From NCBI GenBank assembly GCA_001636495.1, contig KV440964.1, forward strand, positions 3,674,666 through 3,738,665: a DNA stretch of 64,000 nt, written 5' to 3'. Below are positions 1 to 7,602 of this stretch, piece by piece. Source of the stretch: Sutcliffiella horikoshii (GTDB lineage: Bacteria; Bacillota; Bacilli; Bacillales; Bacillaceae_I). A program made the translations under genes and the position numbers. The notes under the pieces are model-generated. The model ran no database searches. It saw nothing but the letters and a program-made list of their open reading frames with translations, and was not told the DNA's origin. Position 1 is the first letter of the stretch. Every line of letters begins with the position of its first letter.

Positions 1-283
1 GTATAACCCCATATATCAGCACCATCAACCCATATTCCGATCCTACCAAAAATTCACCTGATGCAGCCGCCACTTCTGCAAGAAAAGCGACACCAGCTTT
101 CCTAATCAGTAGATAAGCAACCGTCGCGGCAATGAACCACATGCCATATGTTAATTCTTGAAGCTGCAGGCCGAATGGCGCCAACACGTTGTAAACCGGA
201 GCCCATATTTTATAAACAATCCCGAATACCAATGCAATAATGACCGTCACCAATATATCTGTAAGCTTTAATCCCTTGTTCAT
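1..283 (-). CDS. YkoE-like thiamine-related ECF transporter substrate-binding subunit (partial)
   Basis: The gene enters the window from the left, so only the first 94 codons (N-terminus) are visible. The start is the ATG at 283-281, preceded by a run of six G that serves as ribosome binding site. The visible protein is hydrophobic, beginning MNKGLKLTDILVTVII, with a first membrane segment at about residues 8-25 and a second around 45-60. This matches the S component YkoE, which captures hydroxymethylpyrimidine or thiamine-related compounds for an ECF-type ABC importer. It starts 12 bases after the tenA stop, under the same TPP riboswitch, which supports a thiamine salvage role. The rest of the transporter would lie left of the window. 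The family call is by recognition of sequence and context; the exact substrate is not shown. Confidence 0.72.
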   Translation of the reverse strand, partial: MNKGLKLTDILVTVIIALVFGIVYKIWAPVYNVLAPFGLQLQELTYGMWFIAATVAYLLIRKAGVAFLAEVAAASGEFLVGSEYGLMVLIYGVI

Positions 284-295
284 AAAAATGCCCCC

Positions 296-979
296 CTAGG
301 CCTTCACTGCCGTTTCTACTACCGGCCACTTCTCCAATGTGTAAGCCATTTCCCAGAAGGAATATTCATACTGGCTGCTGATAATGAAATACTCTAGCAT
401 TCTAGCTTTCTCTTCTTCTGTAGCTTTCTCAGCCAGTTCATCCAATCTATTGATTTGCTCTTCCACAAGCTCCTTGAACCATTCCCCACCATAAGCTGCA
501 ATCCACTCCTGATAGATTGGTTCAGCCGGAGTGCAGTCTTTTAATCTCTCACCAATTTCATAATATAGCCAGTAGCAAGGAAGCAGTGCTGCAATCACTT
601 CTCCCAACCCACCGGTCAATACAGCACGATACATATGGGAAGTATAAGCGTGTGCGGTCGGAGCTGCCTGGAATGCCGCCTTTTCTGCCTCTGTCACCCC
701 TAGACGTTTTGAAAAATTTTCGTGCAGGGATAATTCTGCTTCATATGTACCTTGCGCATGTGCTGCTAGTCTTGCTGTCGTTTGTAAATCAAAAGCCTTT
801 GCTCCCGCATATGCTTGAACTTTTGCAAAATGGCTTAAATAATAGGCATCCTGCAGTACATAATATTTAAACGACTCCAATGATAAAGTTCCATCTGCTA
901 TCCCTTTTACAAATGGATGATGGAAGCTCGCCTCCCAAATGTGATCCGCTTTTTCTCTTACAAGTTGTGAAAATTTCAT
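296..979 (-). CDS. tenA: Aminopyrimidine aminohydrolase / thiaminase II TenA
   Basis: TenA hydrolyses aminomethyl-pyrimidine breakdown products of thiamine to hydroxymethylpyrimidine for salvage, and can cleave thiamine itself. The 227-residue length is normal for the family. Residues Asp44, Tyr112, Cys135 (nucleophile), Tyr163 and Glu205 fall at the same positions as the catalytic set known for the Bacillus subtilis enzyme, so the protein should be active. The all-helical cytosolic protein has no signal peptide. It is the first gene after the TPP riboswitch and is followed after 12 bases by a YkoE-like transporter subunit. The ribosome binding site reads AGGAGGAATGG before the ATG at 979. 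Regulation by thiamine pyrophosphate through transcription termination is visible upstream. Confidence 0.95.
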   Translation of the reverse strand: MKFSQLVREKADHIWEASFHHPFVKGIADGTLSLESFKYYVLQDAYYLSHFAKVQAYAGAKAFDLQTTARLAAHAQGTYEAELSLHENFSKRLGVTEAEKAAFQAAPTAHAYTSHMYRAVLTGGLGEVIAALLPCYWLYYEIGERLKDCTPAEPIYQEWIAAYGGEWFKELVEEQINRLDELAEKATEEEKARMLEYFIISSQYEYSFWEMAYTLEKWPVVETAVKA

Positions 980-1010
980 TCTCCATTCCTCCTAAAATTG
1001 TTAGTAAATG

Positions 1011-1048
1011 CAAAAAACCACCTTCCTCGCTTGCGCAAAGAAGGTGGT
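1011..1048 (-). terminator. Riboswitch-controlled terminator before tenA
   Basis: A nine-base-pair stem (1017-1025 with 1040-1048) is followed on the minus strand by a T run. It lies between the TPP aptamer and tenA, so it is the likely expression platform: ligand binding would favour this hairpin and stop transcription. Confidence 0.85.
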
Positions 1049-1089
1049 GAATTCACTAGTACAGCTAAACATAATAAGTATAGTGTTTC

Positions 1090-1186
1090 GACCCCACTTC
1101 CCTACGCTGGTGTTAACCAGATCAGGTTCTAAGAGTCTTGAAGTCACACTTCAATCTCAGCCTTATAAAGGCACCCCTAGTGGTAG
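1090..1186 (-). promoter_or_regulatory. TPP (thiamine pyrophosphate) riboswitch
   Basis: On the minus strand the conserved TPP aptamer elements appear in order: GGGGTGCC, CTGAGA, ACCTGATCTGG and CAGCGTAGGGAAGTGG. The ends CCACT and AGTGG can form the closing P1 helix. The aptamer lies about 110 bases before tenA with a terminator hairpin between them, which fits transcriptional shut-off of thiamine salvage when TPP is plentiful. Confidence 0.96.
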
Positions 1187-1261
1187 ATTCGTATAAAGTT
1201 GTCGGAAAGCAATTTCTGATACCTATCTTAATCAGCTTTTTCCATTTTGTCAAAGAATAAT

Positions 1262-2542
1262 TTACACGGTAGCGGAATTCTCCAATCCTTCAGGCGCCTC
1301 TTCCTCCTCTGTAGCATGTTTCGGCAAAGTAAACATATAAAACAATCCGACAAACAACAAGCAACCACCGACAAGAAGGTGAAGCACTTCCACCGTAAGC
1401 ATTTTTTGAAAAGTCAGTGCTATGATTCCAAGAGTAATGGATTGAGATAACATCATTAATGGAGTAATCCAACCCTGTACTCTACCCATCATTTTAGGAT
1501 CTACAATCCTAGGTAACCAACCACCTATTCCAATATTGACAAAAGGCAGACCTAGGCCAATTAAAGCAGTAAATGCTAAATAGTAATACATATCCGGACT
1601 ATATCCACTAGCTACGACAAATGCTCCAGAAACACCCAAACCAATTATGACCATTTGATACAGCTTCAGCTTCTTCGCCATCATAGAAGCAACAATACTT
1701 CCAACCAAAACCGAGATGCCAAATACTACTCCCATCACCATCATGAGCTGCTCATAGTCTGTTGGAGCAAGTTTATATTTAAGTATATAGGCTGGCATGA
1801 CGGAGAGCCCCCCGTTCACAATTCCAAAAACAAAGAAACCAATGATAAGGTAGATCAGCAAAGGATTTTTCAAAATATAAAGCATCCCATCTTTAAAGTC
1901 ATTTGCCACAAATTTAACATTAAGCTGATTCCACTTGTGTCGGCCATTTGGTAGGACAACAGTCTCTTCTAACTTACAAGCGCGAATTAGTATCGCACTG
2001 ACCATATACGTGACAAAACATACAAATATTGCACCCTGGAGCCCTACCGTCCAGTAGATGAAAATTCCTAGCGCGTTTCCAAACAGCATGAACAAACTGC
2101 TTGTCATCTGGTTTAGTCCCGCAGCAATCGTGTACTCATCCTTCGTCAGAATCCCTTGAATGATCGCAGCTTGGGCTGGGTGGAAGAATTTCGATACGGC
2201 ACTTCTTAAGAACAACAATGCGAATACGAGCGGCATCCAATCAATATAAATGGCCCCCATAAGCGCAAGCGATAAAATGGCACAAATCACATCACTGTAA
2301 ACCGCAATCTTCTGACGATCCATTCTGTCTGCTAATACCCCTACCAGGAAGAATACCGCGAGTGTCGGCAAGGAATACATCAGTTCCGTCAATGCAGCAT
2401 AGAACGGTTGATCTGTGTAGCGGTCCAACAAATACAGCATTAATGCGGCTATACCGACGATGCTTCCCATTGTGGATGTAAAGGAAGACCAGAACAGCAG
2501 GCTGTAATTTGGTTTCTTGAATATGGCAATCATATTTTTCAT
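1262..2542 (-). CDS. MFS transporter (drug exporter-like)
   Basis: A 426-residue major facilitator superfamily protein with about 12 membrane segments. The loop between helices 2 and 3 carries the MFS motif GVLADRMDRQK (near residues 75-85). No substrate can be named; the general resemblance is to proton-driven exporters of small drugs. The start chosen is the ATG at 2542, because GTGGAGGACAAACG precedes it at good spacing; a longer in-frame start at 2563 lacks a ribosome binding site. A perfect 15-base palindrome 60 bases upstream may bind a repressor. The C-terminus is acidic (EEEEAPEG). The gene appears monocistronic. Confidence 0.85.
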   Translation of the reverse strand: MKNMIAIFKKPNYSLLFWSSFTSTMGSIVGIAALMLYLLDRYTDQPFYAALTELMYSLPTLAVFFLVGVLADRMDRQKIAVYSDVICAILSLALMGAIYIDWMPLVFALLFLRSAVSKFFHPAQAAIIQGILTKDEYTIAAGLNQMTSSLFMLFGNALGIFIYWTVGLQGAIFVCFVTYMVSAILIRACKLEETVVLPNGRHKWNQLNVKFVANDFKDGMLYILKNPLLIYLIIGFFVFGIVNGGLSVMPAYILKYKLAPTDYEQLMMVMGVVFGISVLVGSIVASMMAKKLKLYQMVIIGLGVSGAFVVASGYSPDMYYYLAFTALIGLGLPFVNIGIGGWLPRIVDPKMMGRVQGWITPLMMLSQSITLGIIALTFQKMLTVEVLHLLVGGCLLFVGLFYMFTLPKHATEEEEAPEGLENSATV

Positions 2543-2601
2543 CGTTTGTCCTCCACTAATCATTTTCTAAAATAAGTTTAACTTTTTTCAAAATCGCCGG
2601 T

Positions 2602-2616
2602 AACCGACTGTCGGTT
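2602..2616. promoter_or_regulatory. Perfect palindrome, candidate repressor operator
   Basis: AACCGACTGTCGGTT is a perfect inverted repeat of two 7-base arms around one central base. It sits between the divergent MFS and SDR genes, 60 bases from the MFS start. Size and symmetry resemble TetR-family operators. The regulator is not encoded next to it. Inference only. Confidence 0.5.
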
Positions 2617-2727
2617 CTTTTTCCCTAGGTCTGGAGGTGGAGAACAAGCAGCAAAATAATTGCATAAACCAAGTTATCACTGAAATATACATATAGTTGT
2701 GCAAAGAAAGATCAAAGGAGGTTTTAG

Positions 2728-3708
2728 ATGGACTCATTTGACAAGCATCGGAATATGGAGGAGCTAAGGCAGTATCAAGATTGGTTTGAATTGAATAAAC
2801 AAAAAGATCCTTACCTCTTATATCCTAATTATGGAAAAATTACAAAATATCAAGAAATACCAATCAACTTTCCGGAACAGCGCCAGTTACAACAACCAGG
2901 ATTGGAAAAATACATGGTTCCAAAGCCCATTATTGAAAATCCAAATTATAAGGGCAGTGGTAAGCTGAAGGGAAAGGTTGCACTCATTACTGCCGGGGAT
3001 AGCGGGATTGGTGCAGCGACAGCGATTTCTTATGCGAAAGAAGGGGCAGATCTAGCCATCTCTTATCTTGATGAGCATGAAGATGCGAACCGAACAAAAA
3101 CTAGAATTGAAGAGTTGGGGCAACGTTGTATTCTTATGCCTGGGGATTTAAGAGAGAAGAATCAATGTGTGGCAATTGTAGAGCAAACAGTTCAAGCTTT
3201 CGAAAGGTTGGATATTCTGGTGAACCATGTGGGAATACAATTTCAACAACTAAGTTTGCTTGATATAACGGATGAACAGTTTGACGACACGTTCAAGGTG
3301 AATATTTACTCCCATTTCTATACAACCAGAGCTGCTCTGCCCTACTTAAAACCCGGCAGTTCCATCATAAATACCGCCTCCGTAGTGGCTTATGCGGGGG
3401 AAAAACAGTTGATTGATTATACTGCTACAAAGGCAGCAAACGTCGGTTTTACACGTGCACTTGCCAACAGTCTCGTTGACCAAGGGATTCGCGTAAATGC
3501 TGTCGCCCCTGGAAGAACCTGGACTCCACTCATCCCTGCAAGCTTTTCATCGGATCAAGTAGCAGTGTTTGGTGCATTTAACCCAATGAATCGGGCGGCT
3601 CAACCATTCGAATTAGCACCAACCTATGTTTATCTCGCATCTGATGACTCCCGATTTGTTACAGGGCAGGTGCTCCATGTAAACGGCGGAGAGTTTACAA
3701 CTTCTTGA
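2728..3708 (+). CDS. SDR family oxidoreductase with N-terminal extension (YhdF/YhxC type)
   Basis: A 326-residue short-chain dehydrogenase with an N-terminal extension of about 75 residues, typical of the Bacillus YhdF/YhxC subgroup of stress-related SDRs annotated as glucose-1-dehydrogenase-like. The cofactor motif TAGDSGIG is at residues 88-95, the catalytic Ser at 218 and the YTATK active site at Tyr231/Lys235. The C-terminal end HVNGGEFTT is the usual SDR finish. It is a cytosolic NAD(P)-dependent enzyme of unknown substrate. The start ATG follows AAGGAGGTTTTAG, an excellent ribosome binding site. It lies divergent from the MFS gene, with a small ORF after it on the same strand. Confidence 0.9.
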   Translation: MDSFDKHRNMEELRQYQDWFELNKQKDPYLLYPNYGKITKYQEIPINFPEQRQLQQPGLEKYMVPKPIIENPNYKGSGKLKGKVALITAGDSGIGAATAISYAKEGADLAISYLDEHEDANRTKTRIEELGQRCILMPGDLREKNQCVAIVEQTVQAFERLDILVNHVGIQFQQLSLLDITDEQFDDTFKVNIYSHFYTTRAALPYLKPGSSIINTASVVAYAGEKQLIDYTATKAANVGFTRALANSLVDQGIRVNAVAPGRTWTPLIPASFSSDQVAVFGAFNPMNRAAQPFELAPTYVYLASDDSRFVTGQVLHVNGGEFTTS

Positions 3709-3754
3709 TTAGAGGGAACATCCAATAAAATGAATAGTAGCTAAGGAGTCGATC

Positions 3755-3922
3755 ATGTTGCGTTACGAATTTAATCCTGAAGTCAAACTATTGTTGATTA
3801 ATGAATCTGATGCTAAAGTCCAAATGGTTTACCAACCAAATAAATGGCCGATGCCAAAAATCGGCCCTCGTCCCCCATACTACACAGACCCAATATATGA
3901 AGCAGAATATCCTGTTATTTAG
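3755..3922 (+). CDS. Small hypothetical protein (55 aa)
   Basis: A 55-residue ORF starting at the ATG at 3755 behind TAAGGAGTCGATC, a good ribosome binding site, and ending at 3922 just before a strong terminator. The product starts MLRYEFNPEVKLLL and ends in a Pro- and Tyr-rich tail (PRPPYYTDPIYEAEYPVI). It has no membrane segment or signal peptide. The ribosome binding site, terminator and clean reading frame make it likely real. I do not recognise the family. It could be cotranscribed with the SDR gene 46 bases upstream. Confidence 0.65.
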   Translation: MLRYEFNPEVKLLLINESDAKVQMVYQPNKWPMPKIGPRPPYYTDPIYEAEYPVI

Positions 3923-3939
3923 CTCTAAGAACCATATAA

Positions 3940-3966
3940 AAGCCCCCTTGGTTTAGGGGGCTTTAC
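3940..3966. terminator. Bidirectional intrinsic terminator
   Basis: AGCCCCC and GGGGGCT form a stem around a short loop, flanked by A and T runs on either side. It separates the convergent 55-residue ORF and the eRF1-like gene and can serve both. Confidence 0.85.
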
Positions 3967-3972
3967 TAAAAG

Positions 3973-4779
3973 TTAGGCTAATAACTTTTCTAGTACAGTA
4001 TTCTCATTTTCGTTTAAAAGGTTCTTCTGAATAATGGCATCCACCTTTTTATTCATATATCTTTCAAGCGATTCTGCTTCTCCTTTGTCTCCCACTAATA
4101 TTATTTTCTCCCACTGCTTATCCGCTGCCTTTTTGTCAAGCATGCTGCCAAGGCTCTTTACCCATCTCTTTTGATTTGCATTGATGCGGTCTTCGTAATG
4201 ATCCACCTGGCTGGCGGTTTTAATGGCTCCACTGCCCATACTGGAACTGTGATGAGATGGACCTTGATGCATTCTCCAGTCATCGATTTCCAAATCAAAT
4301 TCCATCGATTCGCTTTCTTCAATCAGGGAAAAGACCGATGTAAGAATTTTGATTTCATTCTGTTGCATAAGGATAAAACCTGTTAAAGGGTAAGCCTGAT
4401 ACATCTTTTGAAGCTCGTCGAGTACAGGATATTCCTCCCAATAAAAGTTGGTAGGAACAGAAACCTGTAATTCAAACGTCTCCCATAGTCCGCTATCTGC
4501 AGATGCAAAGATGATTAGGCCTCTCGGCATTTTACGTTCCATGCTTTCTACATACTTTTCAACATCCTTACGAATGGAACGCAATCTTTCTAACTCATCC
4601 TCACTGCTAGCTTCTATATATTCCTCTAATCGATTAAATCCATTTTTTAATGCTATCTTCCATTCGCCACCTTGTTGGTCGGGATGGCTGCGATCGGTGT
4701 GCAAATATAAGCTTAATACTTTGTCAGGTTTAGTAAATTTCATGTTAGAAAGTTTCTCCATTGTCTTATGATAAGTCAA
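3973..4779 (-). CDS. VLRF1/baeRF family (bacterial eRF1-like release-factor homologue) protein
   Basis: A 268-residue cytosolic protein that I assign to the bacterial homologues of the archaeo-eukaryotic release factor (baeRF/VLRF1 group) from its overall pattern: an N-terminal half with VLSLYLHTDRSHPD (about residue 20-33) and a C-terminal Rossmann-like part with KIILVGDKGEAESLERYM. The classic GGQ loop of eRF1 is not obvious; the middle segment instead has MHQGPSHHSSSMGSGAIK. Such proteins are thought to act on ribosome-stalled peptidyl-tRNA, but the job of this subgroup is not established. The start is a TTG at 4779 behind GGAGGGG. It stands alone, convergent with the 55-residue ORF. Confidence 0.6.
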   Translation of the reverse strand: MTYHKTMEKLSNMKFTKPDKVLSLYLHTDRSHPDQQGGEWKIALKNGFNRLEEYIEASSEDELERLRSIRKDVEKYVESMERKMPRGLIIFASADSGLWETFELQVSVPTNFYWEEYPVLDELQKMYQAYPLTGFILMQQNEIKILTSVFSLIEESESMEFDLEIDDWRMHQGPSHHSSSMGSGAIKTASQVDHYEDRINANQKRWVKSLGSMLDKKAADKQWEKIILVGDKGEAESLERYMNKKVDAIIQKNLLNENENTVLEKLLA

Positions 4780-4845
4780 AAAATCCCCTCCATTTAACTT
4801 GTGGTTTAATAGTCTTTATCACAAAAGTGGATGATCTAAACATTG

Positions 4846-4883
4846 TAAAAAAACCTTCCCCCTATTACCAGGGGAAGGTTTTT
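4846..4883 (-). terminator. Terminator after the penicillin-binding protein gene
   Basis: AAACCTTCCCC pairs with GGGGAAGGTTT (4851-4861 with 4871-4881), followed on the minus strand by a T run. It starts five bases after the PBP stop codon. Confidence 0.88.
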
Positions 4884-4887
4884 ACTG

Positions 4888-6942
4888 TTAGTCATCGTCA
4901 TCCTTGTCTTTCTTCTTGCCACGTTCTTTCTTTTCTTTTTTCTTTTCATCTTTTTTCTTCTTTTGTTCTTTTTTCTTTTCTTCCTTTTTCTGTTCCTCTC
5001 TTTTACGAGGCTGTTCTTGCTCCTGCTTTTTCTCTTCCTTCTTTGCAGAGGTTTTCTTTTTCTCCAGGCTTGATGGGAGGTTGAAGGATTCCACCGGTTC
5101 CCCTTCTAGCGCTTCACTTACCACCTGCTGGAACACTTTGGCTGAAGGACTGCCTGCTCCTGAGATGATAGGAAGGACATTTTCTGAAGACTCTTTATCG
5201 AAACCAATCCAGAATGCTCCGACTATTTGTGGTGTATAGCCTACAAACCATTGGTTGGAAGTGGCACCGTGGTTGTTATCATTTGTCTGGGTGGAACCTG
5301 TTTTACCGGCAACTTCACGGCCGTCTATGATGGCATTCTTTCCGCTTCCCTCTTCGACAACCCCTTTGAGCATGAAATTCATTTTTTCTACAGTTTCTTC
5401 AGAGAAGACCCGCTCTTTGTCTTCTTCAAATGATGCTACTTCTTGTCCTGTGACCGTCTCAATTTTAACGATTGCATGTGATTCAATGATTTCTCCATTA
5501 TTGGCATAGACCGAATACGCTTCTGCCATATGCTTAGGGGAAACCCCGTAAAAACCACCTAAAGCTAGGTTTCCTAAAGTCCTGTCCTCTTTTTCGTCAA
5601 CCGGCAAATACAGCTTCTTAGCTGCATCCATGCCTTTTTGAATTCCCATATCATAAAGCAGTGATACGGCAGGAATATTATAGGAATTTAACACCGCGTC
5701 ATACATCGATACTTCCCCTCGAAAATCCAATGTATGATTCTGTGGAGTATAATCACCGAATTCTGTCGGAGAGTCATTCAGCATATCATAGACATCATAT
5801 CCTTCTTCAAGAGCAGGTGAATATACTAACAATGGCTTCGCTGTTGATCCCGGCGGCTTTTTCAATCTGGACGCACGGTTGAAATCACGGAATTGATAGT
5901 CTCTTCCACCAATCATCCCTAGAATCCCGCCTGACTTAGGATCAAGCAGAACTCCACTGCTTTGCGCCACCTCTCCGGTGGGTGCAGTAGGGAAATTCTC
6001 GGGATTTTCGTACACTTTTTCAAGAGCTTCCTGCACTTTCGGCTCCAAAGTGGTGTACACCCGGTACCCACCAGCAAGAAGTTCACTTTCGCTGATTCCG
6101 TACATCTTTTCGGCTTCATCAATTATGTAATCCGTAAAGCTAGGGTACTTAGCTTTATACGGATCAACGTGCCTTGTTTCAAGTTTCAATTCTTCCTGTT
6201 TCGCCTCTTCCACTTCTTCCGCAGATACAAAACCTTGTTTGTGCATCAAGGAGAGCACCAGGTTTCTGCGTTGAATGGAGCGCTCCTCATTATTTAATGG
6301 GGACAGGGCGGATGGTGCTTTAATCAGCCCAGCCAATGTAGCAGCTTCCGCCAGTGTCAGATCCTTAGGTTCTTTGGCAAAATAAACCGCGGCCGCCCGC
6401 TTGATACCCCAGGCGCCTTCCCCAAAATAGATCTGGTTGAGATAAAGACTGATTATCTGATCTTTTGAATAGGATTTTTCCACTTTCTTTGCCAAAAAGA
6501 ATTCGTCTGTTTTCCGTTTTAAAGTTTTATCATGTGATAAAAAGACGTTCTTAGCTAACTGCTGGGTGATGGTGCTTCCACCCTGCACATAGCCACCTGC
6601 TTTTACATTTGTAGTCAGGGCACGCACAGTCCCTACAAAATCAAACCCGTCATGCTCATAAAAACGCTGGTCTTCTACCGCTACAACCGCCTGTTTTAAC
6701 ACTTCCGGAATTTCATCTGATGGAACGCCCTCTATTTGATTGGACGTAATCCTGCTTGCCACTTCCCCGTGGCGGTCATATATGACAGAGGATTGTGGCA
6801 ATGGATCAGTCAATGCACTGACATCCCTCGTGTTGATATAAAATTGCATTCCTAACAGTATAATCAATGCCAATAAACCAGCAATAAGTAGCAATGCTCT
6901 GAAACTCACTCTACGTTTTAGCTTACTTGCTCTTTCAGCCAT
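4888..6942 (-). CDS. Class A penicillin-binding protein (bifunctional transglycosylase/transpeptidase)
   Basis: A 684-residue membrane-anchored enzyme that polymerises and cross-links peptidoglycan on the outer face of the membrane. One membrane segment lies at about residues 14-35. The glycosyltransferase domain has catalytic Glu90 in VAVEDQRFYEH and GGSTITQQLAKN at 121-132. The transpeptidase domain has Ser366 in STAK, SYN at 420-422 and KTGS at 547-550. All active-site motifs are present, so it should be active. After residue 627 comes a very lysine- and glutamate-rich tail of about 57 residues ending in four Asp, as in some Bacillus PBP1-type proteins; no PASTA domain is seen. The start follows a GGGGGTT site. 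It is monocistronic with its own terminator. Which paralogue (PbpD, PbpF, PbpG type) is unclear. Confidence 0.93.
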   Translation of the reverse strand: MAERASKLKRRVSFRALLLIAGLLALIILLGMQFYINTRDVSALTDPLPQSSVIYDRHGEVASRITSNQIEGVPSDEIPEVLKQAVVAVEDQRFYEHDGFDFVGTVRALTTNVKAGGYVQGGSTITQQLAKNVFLSHDKTLKRKTDEFFLAKKVEKSYSKDQIISLYLNQIYFGEGAWGIKRAAAVYFAKEPKDLTLAEAATLAGLIKAPSALSPLNNEERSIQRRNLVLSLMHKQGFVSAEEVEEAKQEELKLETRHVDPYKAKYPSFTDYIIDEAEKMYGISESELLAGGYRVYTTLEPKVQEALEKVYENPENFPTAPTGEVAQSSGVLLDPKSGGILGMIGGRDYQFRDFNRASRLKKPPGSTAKPLLVYSPALEEGYDVYDMLNDSPTEFGDYTPQNHTLDFRGEVSMYDAVLNSYNIPAVSLLYDMGIQKGMDAAKKLYLPVDEKEDRTLGNLALGGFYGVSPKHMAEAYSVYANNGEIIESHAIVKIETVTGQEVASFEEDKERVFSEETVEKMNFMLKGVVEEGSGKNAIIDGREVAGKTGSTQTNDNNHGATSNQWFVGYTPQIVGAFWIGFDKESSENVLPIISGAGSPSAKVFQQVVSEALEGEPVESFNLPSSLEKKKTSAKKEEKKQEQEQPRKREEQKKEEKKKEQKKKKDEKKKEKKERGKKKDKDDDD

Positions 6943-7227
6943 AAGAACCCCCTATAATGTGCAACAAAATATCATAGTCATTCGAAATGTACCATCTCTT
7001 TTTTAGGGTAACCGTGCATAAAGCCCATCATGTACCATTAGAATATTTAAAGGCCATTCACTTGTTGATGATAACATTCCTATAACTTAAACACTATTAC
7101 ATACCCTTTTTCAACAAAAGTGAACCCCTTTGCCCATATTCGAAATTTTTCGCCAATACATTCGCACTTGACTCCCATTCCTTCCCCCTTCTATAATGAG
7201 GAACAATTAACTAAGCTCTTTTCTCAA

Positions 7228-7410
7228 GGCTCTTTTCTCAAAGATTGTTGCTATTTCCTTGTAAAAAGTCGGCAATTGGACTTTTTACCGCATAAAGACT
7301 TTAAGGTAGGCATAAATCCTATCCGGATAGCCCGGAAAAGAGCAAGATTGCAAGGAATATTAAGGTTGGCTTAAAAATATGAAAAAGCAACAAAGTTTAC
7401 GAAAATAGCC
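7228..7410. mobile_element. MITE-like element, copy 1
   Basis: A 183-base noncoding element with terminal inverted repeats of about 29 bases (22 of 29 matching), each starting GGCT and containing TTGTTGCT. It is flanked by an 8-base direct repeat TTTCTCAA (7220-7227 and 7411-7418), the expected target-site duplication. The interior holds the hairpin AAAAAGTC/GACTTTTT. A second copy in opposite orientation lies at 28211-28395. There is no coding capacity, so movement would depend on a transposase encoded elsewhere. The preceding gap (6943-7219) holds nothing else I can name. Confidence 0.8.
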
Positions 7411-7442
7411 TTTCTCAAATATTAAAAATACTCAAATAGCAC

Positions 7443-7512
7443 TACTCGTATAATCTTGGAGATATGGTCCATAAGTTTCTACCAAACTGCCGTAAAGAGT
7501 TTGACTACGAGA
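7443..7512 (+). promoter_or_regulatory. Purine (guanine-type) riboswitch upstream of adenine deaminase
   Basis: The P1 helix CTCGTA/TACGAG encloses the purine aptamer core with ATAATCTTGG, ATATGG, GTTTCTACC and CCGTAAA. The junction J3/1 reads ACTA, giving C at position 74, the base that selects guanine over adenine in this class. The 3' strand GAGTTTGAC (7497-7505) can pair with GTCAAACTC at 7550-7558, which overlaps the terminator stem, so it can act as antiterminator when ligand is absent. Confidence 0.95.
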
Positions 7513-7551
7513 ATACCCCATCTTATTTAAATTGGGGTAGATCTCTCTTGT

Positions 7552-7582
7552 CAAACTCCAAGTTACTGCTTGGAGTTTTATT
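7552..7582 (+). terminator. Riboswitch terminator before ade
   Basis: AAACTCCAAG (7553-7562) pairs with CTTGGAGTTT (7569-7578), then TATTTATT. It competes with the aptamer's antiterminator pairing. An extra helix of CTACCCC type lies between aptamer and terminator. Confidence 0.88.
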
Positions 7583-7602
7583 TATTCTTGGAGGGAAAAA
7601 CA

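Noticed and set aside
7120-7374. An 84-codon open frame in the gap before the ade riboswitch
   Set aside because: It has no ribosome binding site and runs through the MITE-like repeat, which explains the sequence without coding.
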